Origin: JAQGMJ01 sp036498945
GTDB lineage: Bacteria; Pseudomonadota; Gammaproteobacteria; Burkholderiales; JAEUOS01
DNA length: 64,000 nucleotides
Direction: 5' to 3'
NCBI GenBank assembly: GCA_036498945.1
Contig: DASYEQ010000124.1
Location: 12,526-76,525 of the forward strand
Made by a program: the position numbers and the translations under genes
In this document: positions 18,132 to 26,798 of the stretch, piece by piece
Layout: each line of letters begins with the position of its first letter
How positions within the stretch are numbered: the stretch's first letter is position 1
Notes under the pieces: model-generated
What the model was told of the DNA's origin: nothing
What the model saw: the letters and a program-made list of their open reading frames with translations, nothing else
Databases searched by the model: none

Positions 18132-19406
18132 TCAGCCCGCCAGCAGGGCAGCGCCGCGCCGCGGGCCGGACGCGGCTTCCTGGTCGCGCAACTGCGGGGC
18201 GAGTTGTTCGCGATACTTGCGTTTCCAGGCGATGAAGTTTTCCGCCGGCATTGGTGCGGCCAGGAAATAGCCTTGCGCGGTGGTGCAGCCAAGCTCGCGC
18301 AGCACGCGCCAGTCTTCCTCGGTCTCCACCCCTTCGGCCACGGTGGCCAGGCCCAGCCGGGTGGCGAGGTCGATGGTGGAGGCGAGCAGCAGCATGTAGT
18401 TGCGCTTGCCGTGCGCGCCGTGCACGAAGGAGCGGTCGATCTTCAGTTCGTTGAAGGGAATGCGCGCCAGCTGCTGCATCGAGGAATAGCCGGTGCCGTA
18501 ATCGTCGATCGACAGGCGGAAGCCCTTCAGGCGCAGGCGCGCGAGAATACCCAGCGCGCGGCCGATGTCGCTGGCGAGCGCGCTTTCGGTGATTTCGAGC
18601 ACCAGTTGCGAGGGCAGCAACTGGTGGCGCGCCACCACGGCGCAGATTTCATCGACCAGTTCGGCGCGGTCGAGCAGGCACGGCGAGAGATTGACCGCCA
18701 CCGTGAGCTTGAGCCCGCGCCGGTTCCACTGGGCGGCCTGGCGGAGCGCCGCCTCCAGCACCTGCGTGGTGAGGTCGAAGATCAGGCCTTCCTTTTCCGC
18801 CAGCGGAATGAAGCGGTCGGGGGCGATGCGGCCGAGTTCCGCGTGCTGCCAGCGCGCCAGCGCCTCGACGCCGTTGACCACGCCGGTGCGGATGTCCACC
18901 TTGGGCTGGTAATGGGTGATGATGCCGCCCTGCGCCAGCGCCTGGCGCAAGTCCTGCGCGCCGATGGCAGGCGCCGGTTCGCGCGGGGCCGGCGCGGCGC
19001 CGTTCTCGAAGGGCGTGTAGTGCTCGAGCGCGCGCTGCAAGGCTTCCCGGGTCAGCGGCTTTTGCACCGCGGCCAATACCTGCAGGCCGAGTTCCTGCGC
19101 CATCTGCTCCACCGCTGCCAGCAGCGATTGTTCGCGGCTGGACATCAGCACCAGCGGCAGGCCGAGATTTTCCTGGTGCAGCTTCTGGATCAGGGCGATG
19201 CCGTCCATCTCCGGCATTTCCAGGTCCACCAGCGCGAGCGAGGGACGAAAGATCAGCATGCCCAGCAGGTCGGCCGCCTCGCGGCCGTTTTGCGTCTGGT
19301 AGATCGTCTCGACGCCGAGTTCGGCCAGTAGCGCCGCGGCGAATTCACGCTGCAGGCGGCTGTCTTCGACGATCAGGGCGGATTGCGGTTGGCGGGCAAG
19401 GGTCAT
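18132..19406 (-). CDS. Response regulator with EAL cyclic-di-GMP phosphodiesterase domain
   Basis: From ATG 19406 (424 residues; weak ribosome site, and the frame is open further upstream) the protein has a receiver domain with acidic pair Glu14/Asp15, phospho-acceptor Asp61 (ALVDLEMPEMDG) and Lys116, then an EAL domain from about 150. All catalytic EAL motifs are present: EALARW (181), NLSP, EITES, IDDYGTGYSS, LKIDRSFV, AEGVET and QGYFLAAPM. It should hydrolyse c-di-GMP when signalled by a partner kinase that is not encoded here, thereby affecting motility or biofilm. Confidence 0.9.
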   Translation of the reverse strand: MTLARQPQSALIVEDSRLQREFAAALLAELGVETIYQTQNGREAADLLGMLIFRPSLALVDLEMPEMDGIALIQKLHQENLGLPLVLMSSREQSLLAAVEQMAQELGLQVLAAVQKPLTREALQRALEHYTPFENGAAPAPREPAPAIGAQDLRQALAQGGIITHYQPKVDIRTGVVNGVEALARWQHAELGRIAPDRFIPLAEKEGLIFDLTTQVLEAALRQAAQWNRRGLKLTVAVNLSPCLLDRAELVDEICAVVARHQLLPSQLVLEITESALASDIGRALGILARLRLKGFRLSIDDYGTGYSSMQQLARIPFNELKIDRSFVHGAHGKRNYMLLLASTIDLATRLGLATVAEGVETEEDWRVLRELGCTTAQGYFLAAPMPAENFIAWKRKYREQLAPQLRDQEAASGPRRGAALLAG

Positions 19407-19498
19407 GGAGCAAACGGGGCGTTCGACCGCCGGCGGGATTAAGCGCCGGGCGCGAATGGCGCCGCAAAAGAGGGCGCGCGTCTCGTTTTTATATCGGC

Positions 19499-19549
19499 AG
19501 CCCGCCGGCCAAGCTTGAGGGAGGGAAACCCGTAAGGGGCGGGCTTTTT
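19499..19549 (+). terminator. Orphan terminator-like hairpin in the 356-bp gap 19407-19762
   Basis: AGCCCGCC (19499-19506) pairs with GGCGGGCT (19538-19545), enclosing a small GGG-AAA-CCC hairpin, and T5 follows. It points along the plus strand although both flanking genes are on the minus strand. A second small hairpin (CCCGA-AAG-TCGGG) lies at about 19607-19619. No gene was found in this gap. Confidence 0.4.
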
Positions 19550-19762
19550 GACGCGAGATTGTCCCGCCAGGCTGGGTCACAATCCTTGGAGATTACGCAA
19601 TTTACCCGAAAGTCGGGCCGCTGAAACGACATGCGCCAAGGCGGCGTCTTGCGATGCCGCAGAGGTGTCGCATGCTGACTGCGTACCGGGGAAGCGACGG
19701 CCGCGCGGGGTACAACGGTCAGCGTGGCGCGGGCGCTCCCCGGCGCGAGGCGGGGAACCCGC

Positions 19763-20983
19763 CTAGTGTGCCACCGGCACCTCGGCGCGCTTGGGCAGCA
19801 GCGCGGCAACGATCCCCAAGAGTGGCAGGTAAGCCACCGTGTGGTAGACGAATTCCACGCTGGTGCGGTCCGCCAGCATGCCCAGCACGGCGGCGCCCAG
19901 GCCACCCATGCCGAAGGCGAAGCCGAAGAACAGGCCCGACACCATGCCCACGCGCCCGGGGATCAGCTCCTGCGCGAACACCACGATGGCCGAGAAGGCG
20001 GAGGAGAGCAACAGGCCGATGATGATGGTCAGCGTGGTGGTCCAGAACAGGTTCGCATGCGGCAGCAGCAGCGCGAAGGGGGCGACACCGAGGATGGAAA
20101 TCCAGATCACCGGCTTGCGGCCGATGCGGTCGCCCACCGGGCCGCCCACCAGGGTGCCCAAGGCGGAAGCGAGCAGGAAGTAGAACAGGTGCACCTGGGC
20201 GTTCGGCACCGAGAGGCCGAACTTTTCCATCAGGTAGAAGGTGTAGAAGCTGGAGAGGCCGGCGACGTAGAAGTACTTGGAGAAGATCAGTATCAGCAGC
20301 ACGGTGATGGCGCCGGTCACCACGCGCGGCGGGTAGGGCGACTGGCGCGCGGTAGCGGCCTTGCGGCGCGTGCCGTTTGCAACCTGCGCGCCGTACCAGC
20401 TGCCGACCTGGATCAGGATGACGATGGCGGCCATCACGGCCAGCGCAAACCACGCCACGCTCTTCTGCCCGAAGGGCACGATGATGGCGGCGGCGATCAG
20501 CGGGCCGATGGCGCTGCCGACGTTGCCGCCGACCTGGAACAGCGATTGTGCCAGGCCGTGCTGCCCGGCGGAGGCGAAGCGTGCGATGCGCGACGACTCC
20601 GGGTGGAAGGTGGCCGAGCCCGTGCCCACCAGCGCGGCGGCCACCAGCACCATCGGGAAATTGCTGGCGAAGGCGAGCAGCAGCAGGCCCACCAGCGTGC
20701 AGCCCATGCCGACCGGCAGGGAACGCGGCGTCGGCCGCTTGTCGGTGTACAGCCCGATGGCCGGCTGCAGCAGCGAGGCGGTAAGCTGGAAGGTGAGGGT
20801 GATCAGGCCGATCTGCGCGAAGGAAAGCGAGAACTCGCCCTTGAGGATGGGGTAGAGCGCAAGGATCAGCGATTGCATGGTGTCATTCACCATGTGCGAG
20901 AGGCTGAGCGCGCCGATCACGCCAAAGGCCATTTTCGGGCGGTCGGTCGAATGGGGCAGGGCTTGGGCAGTGGTGGTGTTCAT
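19763..20983 (-). CDS. MFS efflux pump, fosmidomycin-resistance (Fsr) type
   Basis: The 406-residue protein (ATG 20983, MNTTTAQAL) has twelve predicted membrane helices and Fsr-subfamily segments: SLSHMVNDTMQSLILALYPILK in helix 1, QPAIGLYTDKRP in loop 2-3, and FHPESSRIARFASAGQHGLA around residue 140. Fsr exports fosmidomycin and related phosphonates by proton antiport. It is monocistronic and flanked by non-coding DNA on its 3' side. The true substrate here is not known. Confidence 0.88.
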   Translation of the reverse strand: MNTTTAQALPHSTDRPKMAFGVIGALSLSHMVNDTMQSLILALYPILKGEFSLSFAQIGLITLTFQLTASLLQPAIGLYTDKRPTPRSLPVGMGCTLVGLLLLAFASNFPMVLVAAALVGTGSATFHPESSRIARFASAGQHGLAQSLFQVGGNVGSAIGPLIAAAIIVPFGQKSVAWFALAVMAAIVILIQVGSWYGAQVANGTRRKAATARQSPYPPRVVTGAITVLLILIFSKYFYVAGLSSFYTFYLMEKFGLSVPNAQVHLFYFLLASALGTLVGGPVGDRIGRKPVIWISILGVAPFALLLPHANLFWTTTLTIIIGLLLSSAFSAIVVFAQELIPGRVGMVSGLFFGFAFGMGGLGAAVLGMLADRTSVEFVYHTVAYLPLLGIVAALLPKRAEVPVAH

Positions 20984-21183
20984 GCGATGAAGGCAAAAGG
21001 GGAAGCGCGGCGCGATGGCGCACAGGCTTCCCATGGTGGAAGACGGATTTTACGCGGGGACGGGTTGTCCGGTGCGCGCGATGCTGTCATCTTTCATCGC
21101 AAAGCGGCCAGGCGCTATTGCAGCGTCAGAGTAGTTGGTGGCGGTGGCGTGGTCCGTTGCGGTGCCGCCGTGGCCGCGCCGGC

Positions 21184-22863
21184 TTAGCCGGCGGCAGGCG
21201 GCATCGCGCGGCCGGAGGCGGCGATCAACTCGCGGATGTGCGGCGCCGTGCCTTCTTCGGCCAGTTCGGCGAACGGGCGCGGCAGGCGCCAGGTCCAGTT
21301 GGCGTCGGTGGAAGTGCCGGGCAGGTTGACCCGTTCTTCCCAGCCGAAGACGTCGGCGATCTGCACGATCGCCATCCAGGCGTTGCTGCGCAACAGCGCC
21401 GCCAGCAGGGCGGTGTGCAGCGCCGGCGAAAACCCGGCATCTTCCGGCGCCGGGATGCCGGCGAAATGGCAGATGGCGGCGAGGTCGTTGACGTCGCCCT
21501 GCGTCGAGGATTCGGCCATGGTGCGCCACAGCGACTTCAGCGGGTCGTGGTCGTGGGTGCCGTACATGGCGAGTGCCAGGCGCGGGTAGTGCGCGCCTTC
21601 CACCAGGGCGCCGGAAGGCGCGCGCTCCCATTGCGGAATGCGGTAGCCCGCCATGCCGAGCGACTCCAGGCTTTCGCGCACATAGGGCGGCAAGAAGCCC
21701 AGGTCTTCGCCCACCAGGCGGTGCGGCCCGGCTTCTTCCAGCAGGGCGCGCAGCAGCGCCTCGCCGGTGGCGCGGTTGCGCGCCGCATCGGCCGGCACTT
21801 CGTCGGAAGCCGGGAAAAAATGCGGCACGCGCCCGCCGGTGCGCGTGGCGATCTCGTCGAGTGAGAGCGGCAGGAATTCGTCGTTGCGCTCCGGCCGCCA
21901 GGGGAAACCGTAGAGGCGGTAGAAGCCCAGCACATGGTCGATGCGCATGAAATCGAAATAGCGCCGCGCCACCCGCACGCGGCGGCGCCACCATTTCAGG
22001 CCGTCGGCGCCCATGCGTTTCCAGTCGTACAGCGGGATGCCCCAGTTCTGGCCCCACTTGCGGATGAATTCGTCGTGGGCGAAAAAGCCGTCCGGCGGGG
22101 TGCCGCCGGCCCAATCGGTGAGAAACAGCTCGCGCTCGGCCCAGACATCGACGCTGTGGTAATTCACGCCGAAGGGAATGTCGCCCATCAGGAAGACGCC
22201 GCGCTCGCGCGCATGGTCGTGCACCCGCTGCCACTGGCGCGCGGCTTCCCATTGCACGTATTTGTGAAAGACGATTTCGCCGGCCAGCTTGGCCGACTGT
22301 TCCGGGCTGCCGCCAAACAGCGTCTGCCTTGCCGCCTGCGGGGTGGCAAGCGCCGGCTCCCAGCTCGCCCACGAGCCGCCGTGCAGGCCGGCGACCACCT
22401 GGTGCAGCGCGTAATCCTCCAGCCAGTCGGCGTTTTCCGCGGTGAAGGCGGCGAAGGTGGCGGCAAGCGCGCGGTCGGCGGCGCAGCGCTCGAGGAAACG
22501 GGTGAAGGCGGCGCGCAGTAGCTGCATCTTCAGGCGCTTCACCGTGGCGTAATCGACGCGGCCGGCGGGCAGGGCGGCATCGCCGGCAATGCGGCGGAAC
22601 GCCTCTTCCGGCAGGTCGGGCAGGGCGGCGGGCGTGAGCCGCAGCAGGCAGGGGTCGAGCGCCACCGAGCTGATGGCGTTGTAGGGGCTGTTGTCGTCGC
22701 CGGTTTCGTTCACCGGCAGGGTCTTCACCAGCGCGAAGCCGTGCGCCGCCGCCCAGTCGATGAAATCGATCAGGCCGAAGGTGTCGCCGATGCCCTGGTC
22801 GCCGGGCGAGCGCAGTGAAAACACCGGCACCAATATGCCGGCAATGCGATGCTCAGGGGTCAT
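21184..22863 (-). CDS. malQ: 4-alpha-glucanotransferase (amylomaltase, GH77)
   Basis: About 559 residues from ATG 22863 (MTPEHRIAGILVPVFSLRSP, the usual family start); in-frame ATG 22899 and GTG 22911 are possible, and none has a clear ribosome site. GH77 catalytic segments are intact: MRIDHVLGFYRLYGFPW (nucleophile Asp), LVGEDLGFLPPYV (acid/base Glu) and MYGTHDHDPLKSLW (stabilising Asp). The enzyme transfers maltodextrin chains in maltose and glycogen metabolism. No other glycogen genes are adjacent. Confidence 0.9.
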   Translation of the reverse strand: MTPEHRIAGILVPVFSLRSPGDQGIGDTFGLIDFIDWAAAHGFALVKTLPVNETGDDNSPYNAISSVALDPCLLRLTPAALPDLPEEAFRRIAGDAALPAGRVDYATVKRLKMQLLRAAFTRFLERCAADRALAATFAAFTAENADWLEDYALHQVVAGLHGGSWASWEPALATPQAARQTLFGGSPEQSAKLAGEIVFHKYVQWEAARQWQRVHDHARERGVFLMGDIPFGVNYHSVDVWAERELFLTDWAGGTPPDGFFAHDEFIRKWGQNWGIPLYDWKRMGADGLKWWRRRVRVARRYFDFMRIDHVLGFYRLYGFPWRPERNDEFLPLSLDEIATRTGGRVPHFFPASDEVPADAARNRATGEALLRALLEEAGPHRLVGEDLGFLPPYVRESLESLGMAGYRIPQWERAPSGALVEGAHYPRLALAMYGTHDHDPLKSLWRTMAESSTQGDVNDLAAICHFAGIPAPEDAGFSPALHTALLAALLRSNAWMAIVQIADVFGWEERVNLPGTSTDANWTWRLPRPFAELAEEGTAPHIRELIAASGRAMPPAAG

Positions 22864-22942
22864 GTCGTGGTCTTGCCCGCGCTTGTCGTCGTGGTTCATG
22901 CTTTTGTGCACAGCCGCAGGTTCGCCCGCACGGGCGTGGGCG

Positions 22943-23220
22943 ACCTATCGGCATCAGGCCGCTAATCTTGTAGGACATGGCGCACACGCGGCAATGCCAT
23001 CGTGCTGACGGCTCGCGTCGGCATGCCACAAGCACATGCACGATGCTGCAACCGCCCAGGACGAAGTAGCGGACGAGCGCATTGCACCGCCATATGTCCG
23101 GCATCGTCGAGCTTTTCATCGCTTTTTGATGCATTTCATCATACGCCGGAGGCCGCGCCGGCCTTGGGTGCCGCCGCCGGCTTCCTATCCAGGTTATGCC
23201 GCAAATGCTGTAGGACGTGG
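22943..23220. repeat. Two ~38-bp diverged direct repeats in the non-coding gap 22912-23290
   Basis: The stretch 22943-22980 is repeated at 23183-23220, exactly 240 bp apart; the last 23 bp (core TTGTAGGACATGG versus CTGTAGGACGTGG) match at 19 of 23 positions. The gap between malQ and the dehydrogenase contains no convincing gene and is less GC-rich than its neighbours around 23100. It may be a decayed duplicated regulatory segment. Confidence 0.4.
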
Positions 23221-23290
23221 GGCGTGGCGCGTTTAACATAGCGGATTGGTTCAGACCCGGGCGTATGGCCCGGTTTACAAAGGCGAGAGA

Positions 23291-24337
23291 ATGAAAATCG
23301 GTGTTCTGAAGGGAAACGGGATCGGTCCGGAAATTACCGCGGCCGTGTTGCAGGTGCTGGAAGCGACGAAGTTGCCGCTGGAATGGGTGAACATCCCGAT
23401 TGCCGAAGAGTCGATCGAGAAATACGGCCACCCGCTGGCGCCGGAAGTGGTGCGCATGCTGGAAGAGGTGAAGGTGGCGCTGAAGGCGCCCCTGATCGTA
23501 GACAAGGGGCTGGGGCGCATCACCTGCGTGCAGCCCGATGGCAGCGAGGCCACCTACCCGTCGCTCAACAACGCGATCCGCCGCGAGCTGAAGCTGTTCG
23601 TCAATCCGCGCCCCTTGCGCGGCATCGAGGGCATCTCCGGGCGCCATGCCGAGATGGACGTGGTGATCATGCGCGAAGTCACCGAAGACATGTACATCGG
23701 CTGGGAGCACAAGATCGGCGACCATGCGGCCGAAGCGATCAAGCTGATCACCCGCGAAGCCAGCACCCGGGTGGCGCGCTACAGCTTCGAATACGCGCGC
23801 AAGAACGGCCGCAAGCGCGTCACCTGCCTGCACAAGGCCAACGTGCTGAATTACACCGACGGCCTGTTCCTCAAGTGCGCCACCGAGGTGTCGAAGGAAT
23901 TTCCCGACATCGCCTTCGACGACTACATGATCGACGCCGCCTGCTACCACATCGTGAAGGAGCCGCAGCGCTTCGACGTGATCGTCAGCCCCAACCAGTA
24001 CGGCGACATCCTCTCCGACCTCGGCGCCGGCCTGGTCGGCTCGCTGGGTCTCGCGCCGGGCGCGAATATCGGCGAGCGTGCTTCGGTGTTCGAAGCCTCC
24101 CACGGCGCCGCGCCGGACATTGCCGGCAAGGGCATCGCCAACCCGGTGGCGCTGCTGCTCTCCGGCGCCCTGATGCTGGAGCACCTGGGCCACGCCAAGG
24201 AAGCACAGGCCGTGGTGCGCGCCACCCGGGCCACGCTCGGCGTCGACCGCATCCTCACGCGCGACCTCGGCGGCACCGCCACCACCAGGCAGCTGGCCGA
24301 CGCGATTGCCAAGCGCGTCCCCAGCGAGCTGGGCTGA
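23291..24337 (+). CDS. Isocitrate/isopropylmalate dehydrogenase family protein (second copy)
   Basis: The start at ATG 23291 (MKIGVLKGNGIGPEI) gives 348 residues and follows an AGGCGAGA site. Family landmarks: VNPRPLRGIEGI, IMREVTEDMYIGWEH, SPNQYGDILSDLGAGLVGSLG (metal site) and SHGAAPDIAGKGIANP (NAD binding). It differs clearly in sequence from the copy at 11545. It precedes a Bug protein by 56 bp, so the pair probably handles one imported 2-hydroxy acid. NAD versus NADP use was not determined. Confidence 0.88.
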   Translation: MKIGVLKGNGIGPEITAAVLQVLEATKLPLEWVNIPIAEESIEKYGHPLAPEVVRMLEEVKVALKAPLIVDKGLGRITCVQPDGSEATYPSLNNAIRRELKLFVNPRPLRGIEGISGRHAEMDVVIMREVTEDMYIGWEHKIGDHAAEAIKLITREASTRVARYSFEYARKNGRKRVTCLHKANVLNYTDGLFLKCATEVSKEFPDIAFDDYMIDAACYHIVKEPQRFDVIVSPNQYGDILSDLGAGLVGSLGLAPGANIGERASVFEASHGAAPDIAGKGIANPVALLLSGALMLEHLGHAKEAQAVVRATRATLGVDRILTRDLGGTATTRQLADAIAKRVPSELG

Positions 24338-24393
24338 ACCGCATCCACGACATCCCCAATCGATCGCCATCCAGCCTGAAAGGATCACGCTTC

Positions 24394-25359
24394 ATGCGCG
24401 CACTTCACCTGCTTGCCTTCGCCGCCGCCTCGATGCTCGGCGTCGCCGCTTATGCCCAGTCCGACTATCCGTCGCAGCCGATCACCGTCGTCGTCCCCTT
24501 CACCCCGGGCGGCGGCAGCGACGCGGTGACGCGCCTGATCACCACCCGCATCGGCGAGCACACCGGCAAGACCATCATCATCGACAACCGCGGCGGCGCC
24601 GGCACCAACATCGGCAACGAATTCGCCGCCCGCGCCACGCCCAACGGCTACACCTACCTGCTGGGGCAGTTCACCCTGTCGGTCAACCCGTGGCTGTACA
24701 AGGAACTGCACTACAAGATCGACAAGGACTTCGTGCCGGTGGTGCACATCGCCGATTCGCCGACCATCCTGGCGGTGCGTCCCGATTCCGGCATCACCGA
24801 CGTCAAGTCGCTGATCGCGCGCGCCAAGGCGGCGCCCGGCAAGCTCAACTACGGCTCGGGCGGTGTCGGCACCCCGCCGCATTTGTCGGGCGAACTGTTC
24901 CAGAAGCTCACCGGCACGAAATTGACGCACGTGCCCTACAAGGGCAGCGGGCCGGCGATGATGGACGTGATCGCCGGGCAGCTCGACTTCGTCATCGACA
25001 CCTCCGGCGGCGTGCTGCCGCAGATCAAGGGCGGCAAGCTCAAGGCCCTCGCCATTGCCGGCCCCAGCCGCCTCTCCGACCTGCCGGACGTGCCCACCTT
25101 TGCCCAGGCGGGCCTGAAGGGCATGGAAGTGCTCGCCTGGTACGGCTTCCTCGCGCCCACCGGCACGCCGGCCGCCGCCGTGAAGTGGATGAATGCGCAG
25201 GTCAACGAAGCGGTGGCTGATCCCGTGATCGTCGCGCGCTTCCAGAAGCTGGGCCTGTTGCCGGCCGGCGGCACGCCGCAGGAATTCGGCAGCTTCATGA
25301 AAAAAGATGCGGCGCGCTGGTCCGGCATCGTGCGCGGGCTGAACGTGCAACTCGACTGA
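24394..25359 (+). CDS. Bug-family tripartite tricarboxylate transporter substrate-binding protein
   Basis: 321 residues with signal peptide MRALHLLAFAAASMLGVAAYA, then YPSQPITVVVPFTPGGGSDA, DNRGGAGTNIGNEFAARA and VPYKGSGPAMMDVIAGQLD. It is the second gene after the dehydrogenase at 23291 and is closed by a strong terminator. The next Bug gene, on the opposite strand, converges on it. No membrane subunits are encoded nearby. Confidence 0.92.
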   Translation: MRALHLLAFAAASMLGVAAYAQSDYPSQPITVVVPFTPGGGSDAVTRLITTRIGEHTGKTIIIDNRGGAGTNIGNEFAARATPNGYTYLLGQFTLSVNPWLYKELHYKIDKDFVPVVHIADSPTILAVRPDSGITDVKSLIARAKAAPGKLNYGSGGVGTPPHLSGELFQKLTGTKLTHVPYKGSGPAMMDVIAGQLDFVIDTSGGVLPQIKGGKLKALAIAGPSRLSDLPDVPTFAQAGLKGMEVLAWYGFLAPTGTPAAAVKWMNAQVNEAVADPVIVARFQKLGLLPAGGTPQEFGSFMKKDAARWSGIVRGLNVQLD

Positions 25360-25390
25360 CGGCAGCGCAGAGCCTCGCTCAGGCTGATCA

Positions 25391-25425
25391 AGGGCGCGCC
25401 GCCGCAAGCGGGGCGCCCTTTTTTT
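25391..25425 (+). terminator. Strong intrinsic terminator
   Basis: AGGGCGC pairs with GCGCCCT around an inner GCCGCCGCAAGCGG loop and is followed by an unbroken T-tract (about 25419-25425). It ends the dehydrogenase-Bug operon 31 bp after the stop. Confidence 0.85.
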
Positions 25426-25492
25426 GGGATGAGGTGAAGCGGGCCGGCGCCGTGAATCGGCGCGGCGCACCAGCCCGCCGCCGTGGCCCTGC

Positions 25493-26482
25493 CTACTCCG
25501 CCTTGATGTTGGCTTCGCGCACCAGCTTGCCGTACTTTTCGCTTTCCGCGCGGGAGAAGGTGCGCAGCCCCTCCGGCGTGGTGGAGAGCGACTCGATGCC
25601 CATGGCGTTGAACTTGTCCTTCACCTCCGCGCTTTGCATCGCGCGCACCAGGTCGGCCTGCAGCTTGTCGATGACGGGCTTGGGCGTGCCGGCCGGCAGG
25701 TAGACGCCCCACCAGTTGTCGGCGGCGAAGCCCGGCAGGCCGGCTTCGGCCAGCGTCGGAATCTCGGGGGCCACCGAACTGCGCTTGGCGGTGGAGACGG
25801 CTAACGCGCGCACCTTGCCGGCGCGCATGTGCGGCAGGATCGGCTGCGGGTCGGCCATCATCATCTGCACCTGGCCGGCCAGCACGTCGTTGATCGCCAG
25901 GATGCCGCCCTTGTAGGGCACGTGGGTGATCTCGATCTTCGCCATGCGCTTCATCATCTCGCCGCCCAGGTGGCCGAGGCTGCCGGAGCCGGCCGAGCCG
26001 AAGTTCAGGGTGCCCGGCTTGGCACGCGCCAGTTCGATCAGTTCCTTCAGGTTGTTCGCCGGCACCGAGGGGTTGATCACCAGGATCACCGGGCTGGAGG
26101 CGATCAGGCTCACCGGCGCGAAATCGCGGTTCATGTCGTACGGCACCTTGCTGATCAGCGGATTGACCGCGACCGGCCCGAGGTTGCCGATGACGAAGGC
26201 GTAGCCGTCGGCCGGCTGGCGCGCCGCGTATTCCAGGCCGATGGAGCCGTTGGCGCCGGACTTGTTTTCGATGATCACCGGCTGGCCCCAGAGATCGGAA
26301 AGCTTCTGGCCGACGATGCGCGCCATGATGTCGGAGGCGCCGCCCGGCGGGTAGGTGGCGATCAGGCGCACCTGGCGATTCGGGTAGGGCGTGTTTTGCG
26401 CGGCGGCCAGCAGCGGGCTTAAGGCAGCGGCGGCGAACAACAGGCGGGCGATGGACGAACGGATGGACCGGCGATGGCGCAT
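25493..26482 (-). CDS. Bug-family tripartite tricarboxylate transporter substrate-binding protein
   Basis: From ATG 26482 (GGAGAC just upstream) the product has 329 residues: a basic signal peptide (MRHRRSIRSSIARLLFAAAA), then YPNRQVRLIATYPPGGASDI, ENKSGANGSIGLEYAARQPA and VPYKGGILAINDVLAGQVQ. It is a single-gene unit, convergent with the Bug gene at 24394. No cognate TctAB or catabolic gene is adjacent on its strand, which is typical for orphan Bug proteins. Confidence 0.92.
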   Translation of the reverse strand: MRHRRSIRSSIARLLFAAAALSPLLAAAQNTPYPNRQVRLIATYPPGGASDIMARIVGQKLSDLWGQPVIIENKSGANGSIGLEYAARQPADGYAFVIGNLGPVAVNPLISKVPYDMNRDFAPVSLIASSPVILVINPSVPANNLKELIELARAKPGTLNFGSAGSGSLGHLGGEMMKRMAKIEITHVPYKGGILAINDVLAGQVQMMMADPQPILPHMRAGKVRALAVSTAKRSSVAPEIPTLAEAGLPGFAADNWWGVYLPAGTPKPVIDKLQADLVRAMQSAEVKDKFNAMGIESLSTTPEGLRTFSRAESEKYGKLVREANIKAE

Positions 26483-26705
26483 TTTTGTCTCCGCTATTTT
26501 GGGTTGACGCCGGCACATCATAGCGGCCTCGCCCTGGCGCGGCGCCGGCATGCGCCGCATAAGCCGCTGCTGCGGCCAAGCCGCTTTTTCAGACAAACGC
26601 TGACATTCACCGCGCAAGCCCGGGGCTTACCCTGAGGCCGTCTCTCGCGGACACCGGCTTGCAGGCGCTGCGACCGCTGGCATTGGGCGCTGATCCGCAG
26701 CCGTA

Positions 26706-26731
26706 CCCCGGGCACGACGCCCGGGGTTTTT
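26706..26731 (+). terminator. Orphan intrinsic terminator upstream of an MFS gene
   Basis: CCCCGGGC-loop-GCCCGGGG followed by TTTTTATTT lies on the plus strand 68 bp before the MFS start. The gene to its left is on the other strand and begins more than 200 bp away, so the terminator must end either a small untranslated transcript from about 26500-26700 or act as an attenuator for the MFS gene. Confidence 0.65.
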
Positions 26732-26798
26732 ATTTGCGGGCGTGCGCCTGCGGCAGATGCCGCTCGCCGCGAGATCACCGGCCGCGCAAGGGTTTGTC

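Noticed and set aside
19407..19762. Possible cyclic-di-GMP riboswitch near the EAL gene
   Set aside because: The hairpins do not show the conserved GEMM core or tetraloop receptor, and the orientation is opposite to the EAL gene.
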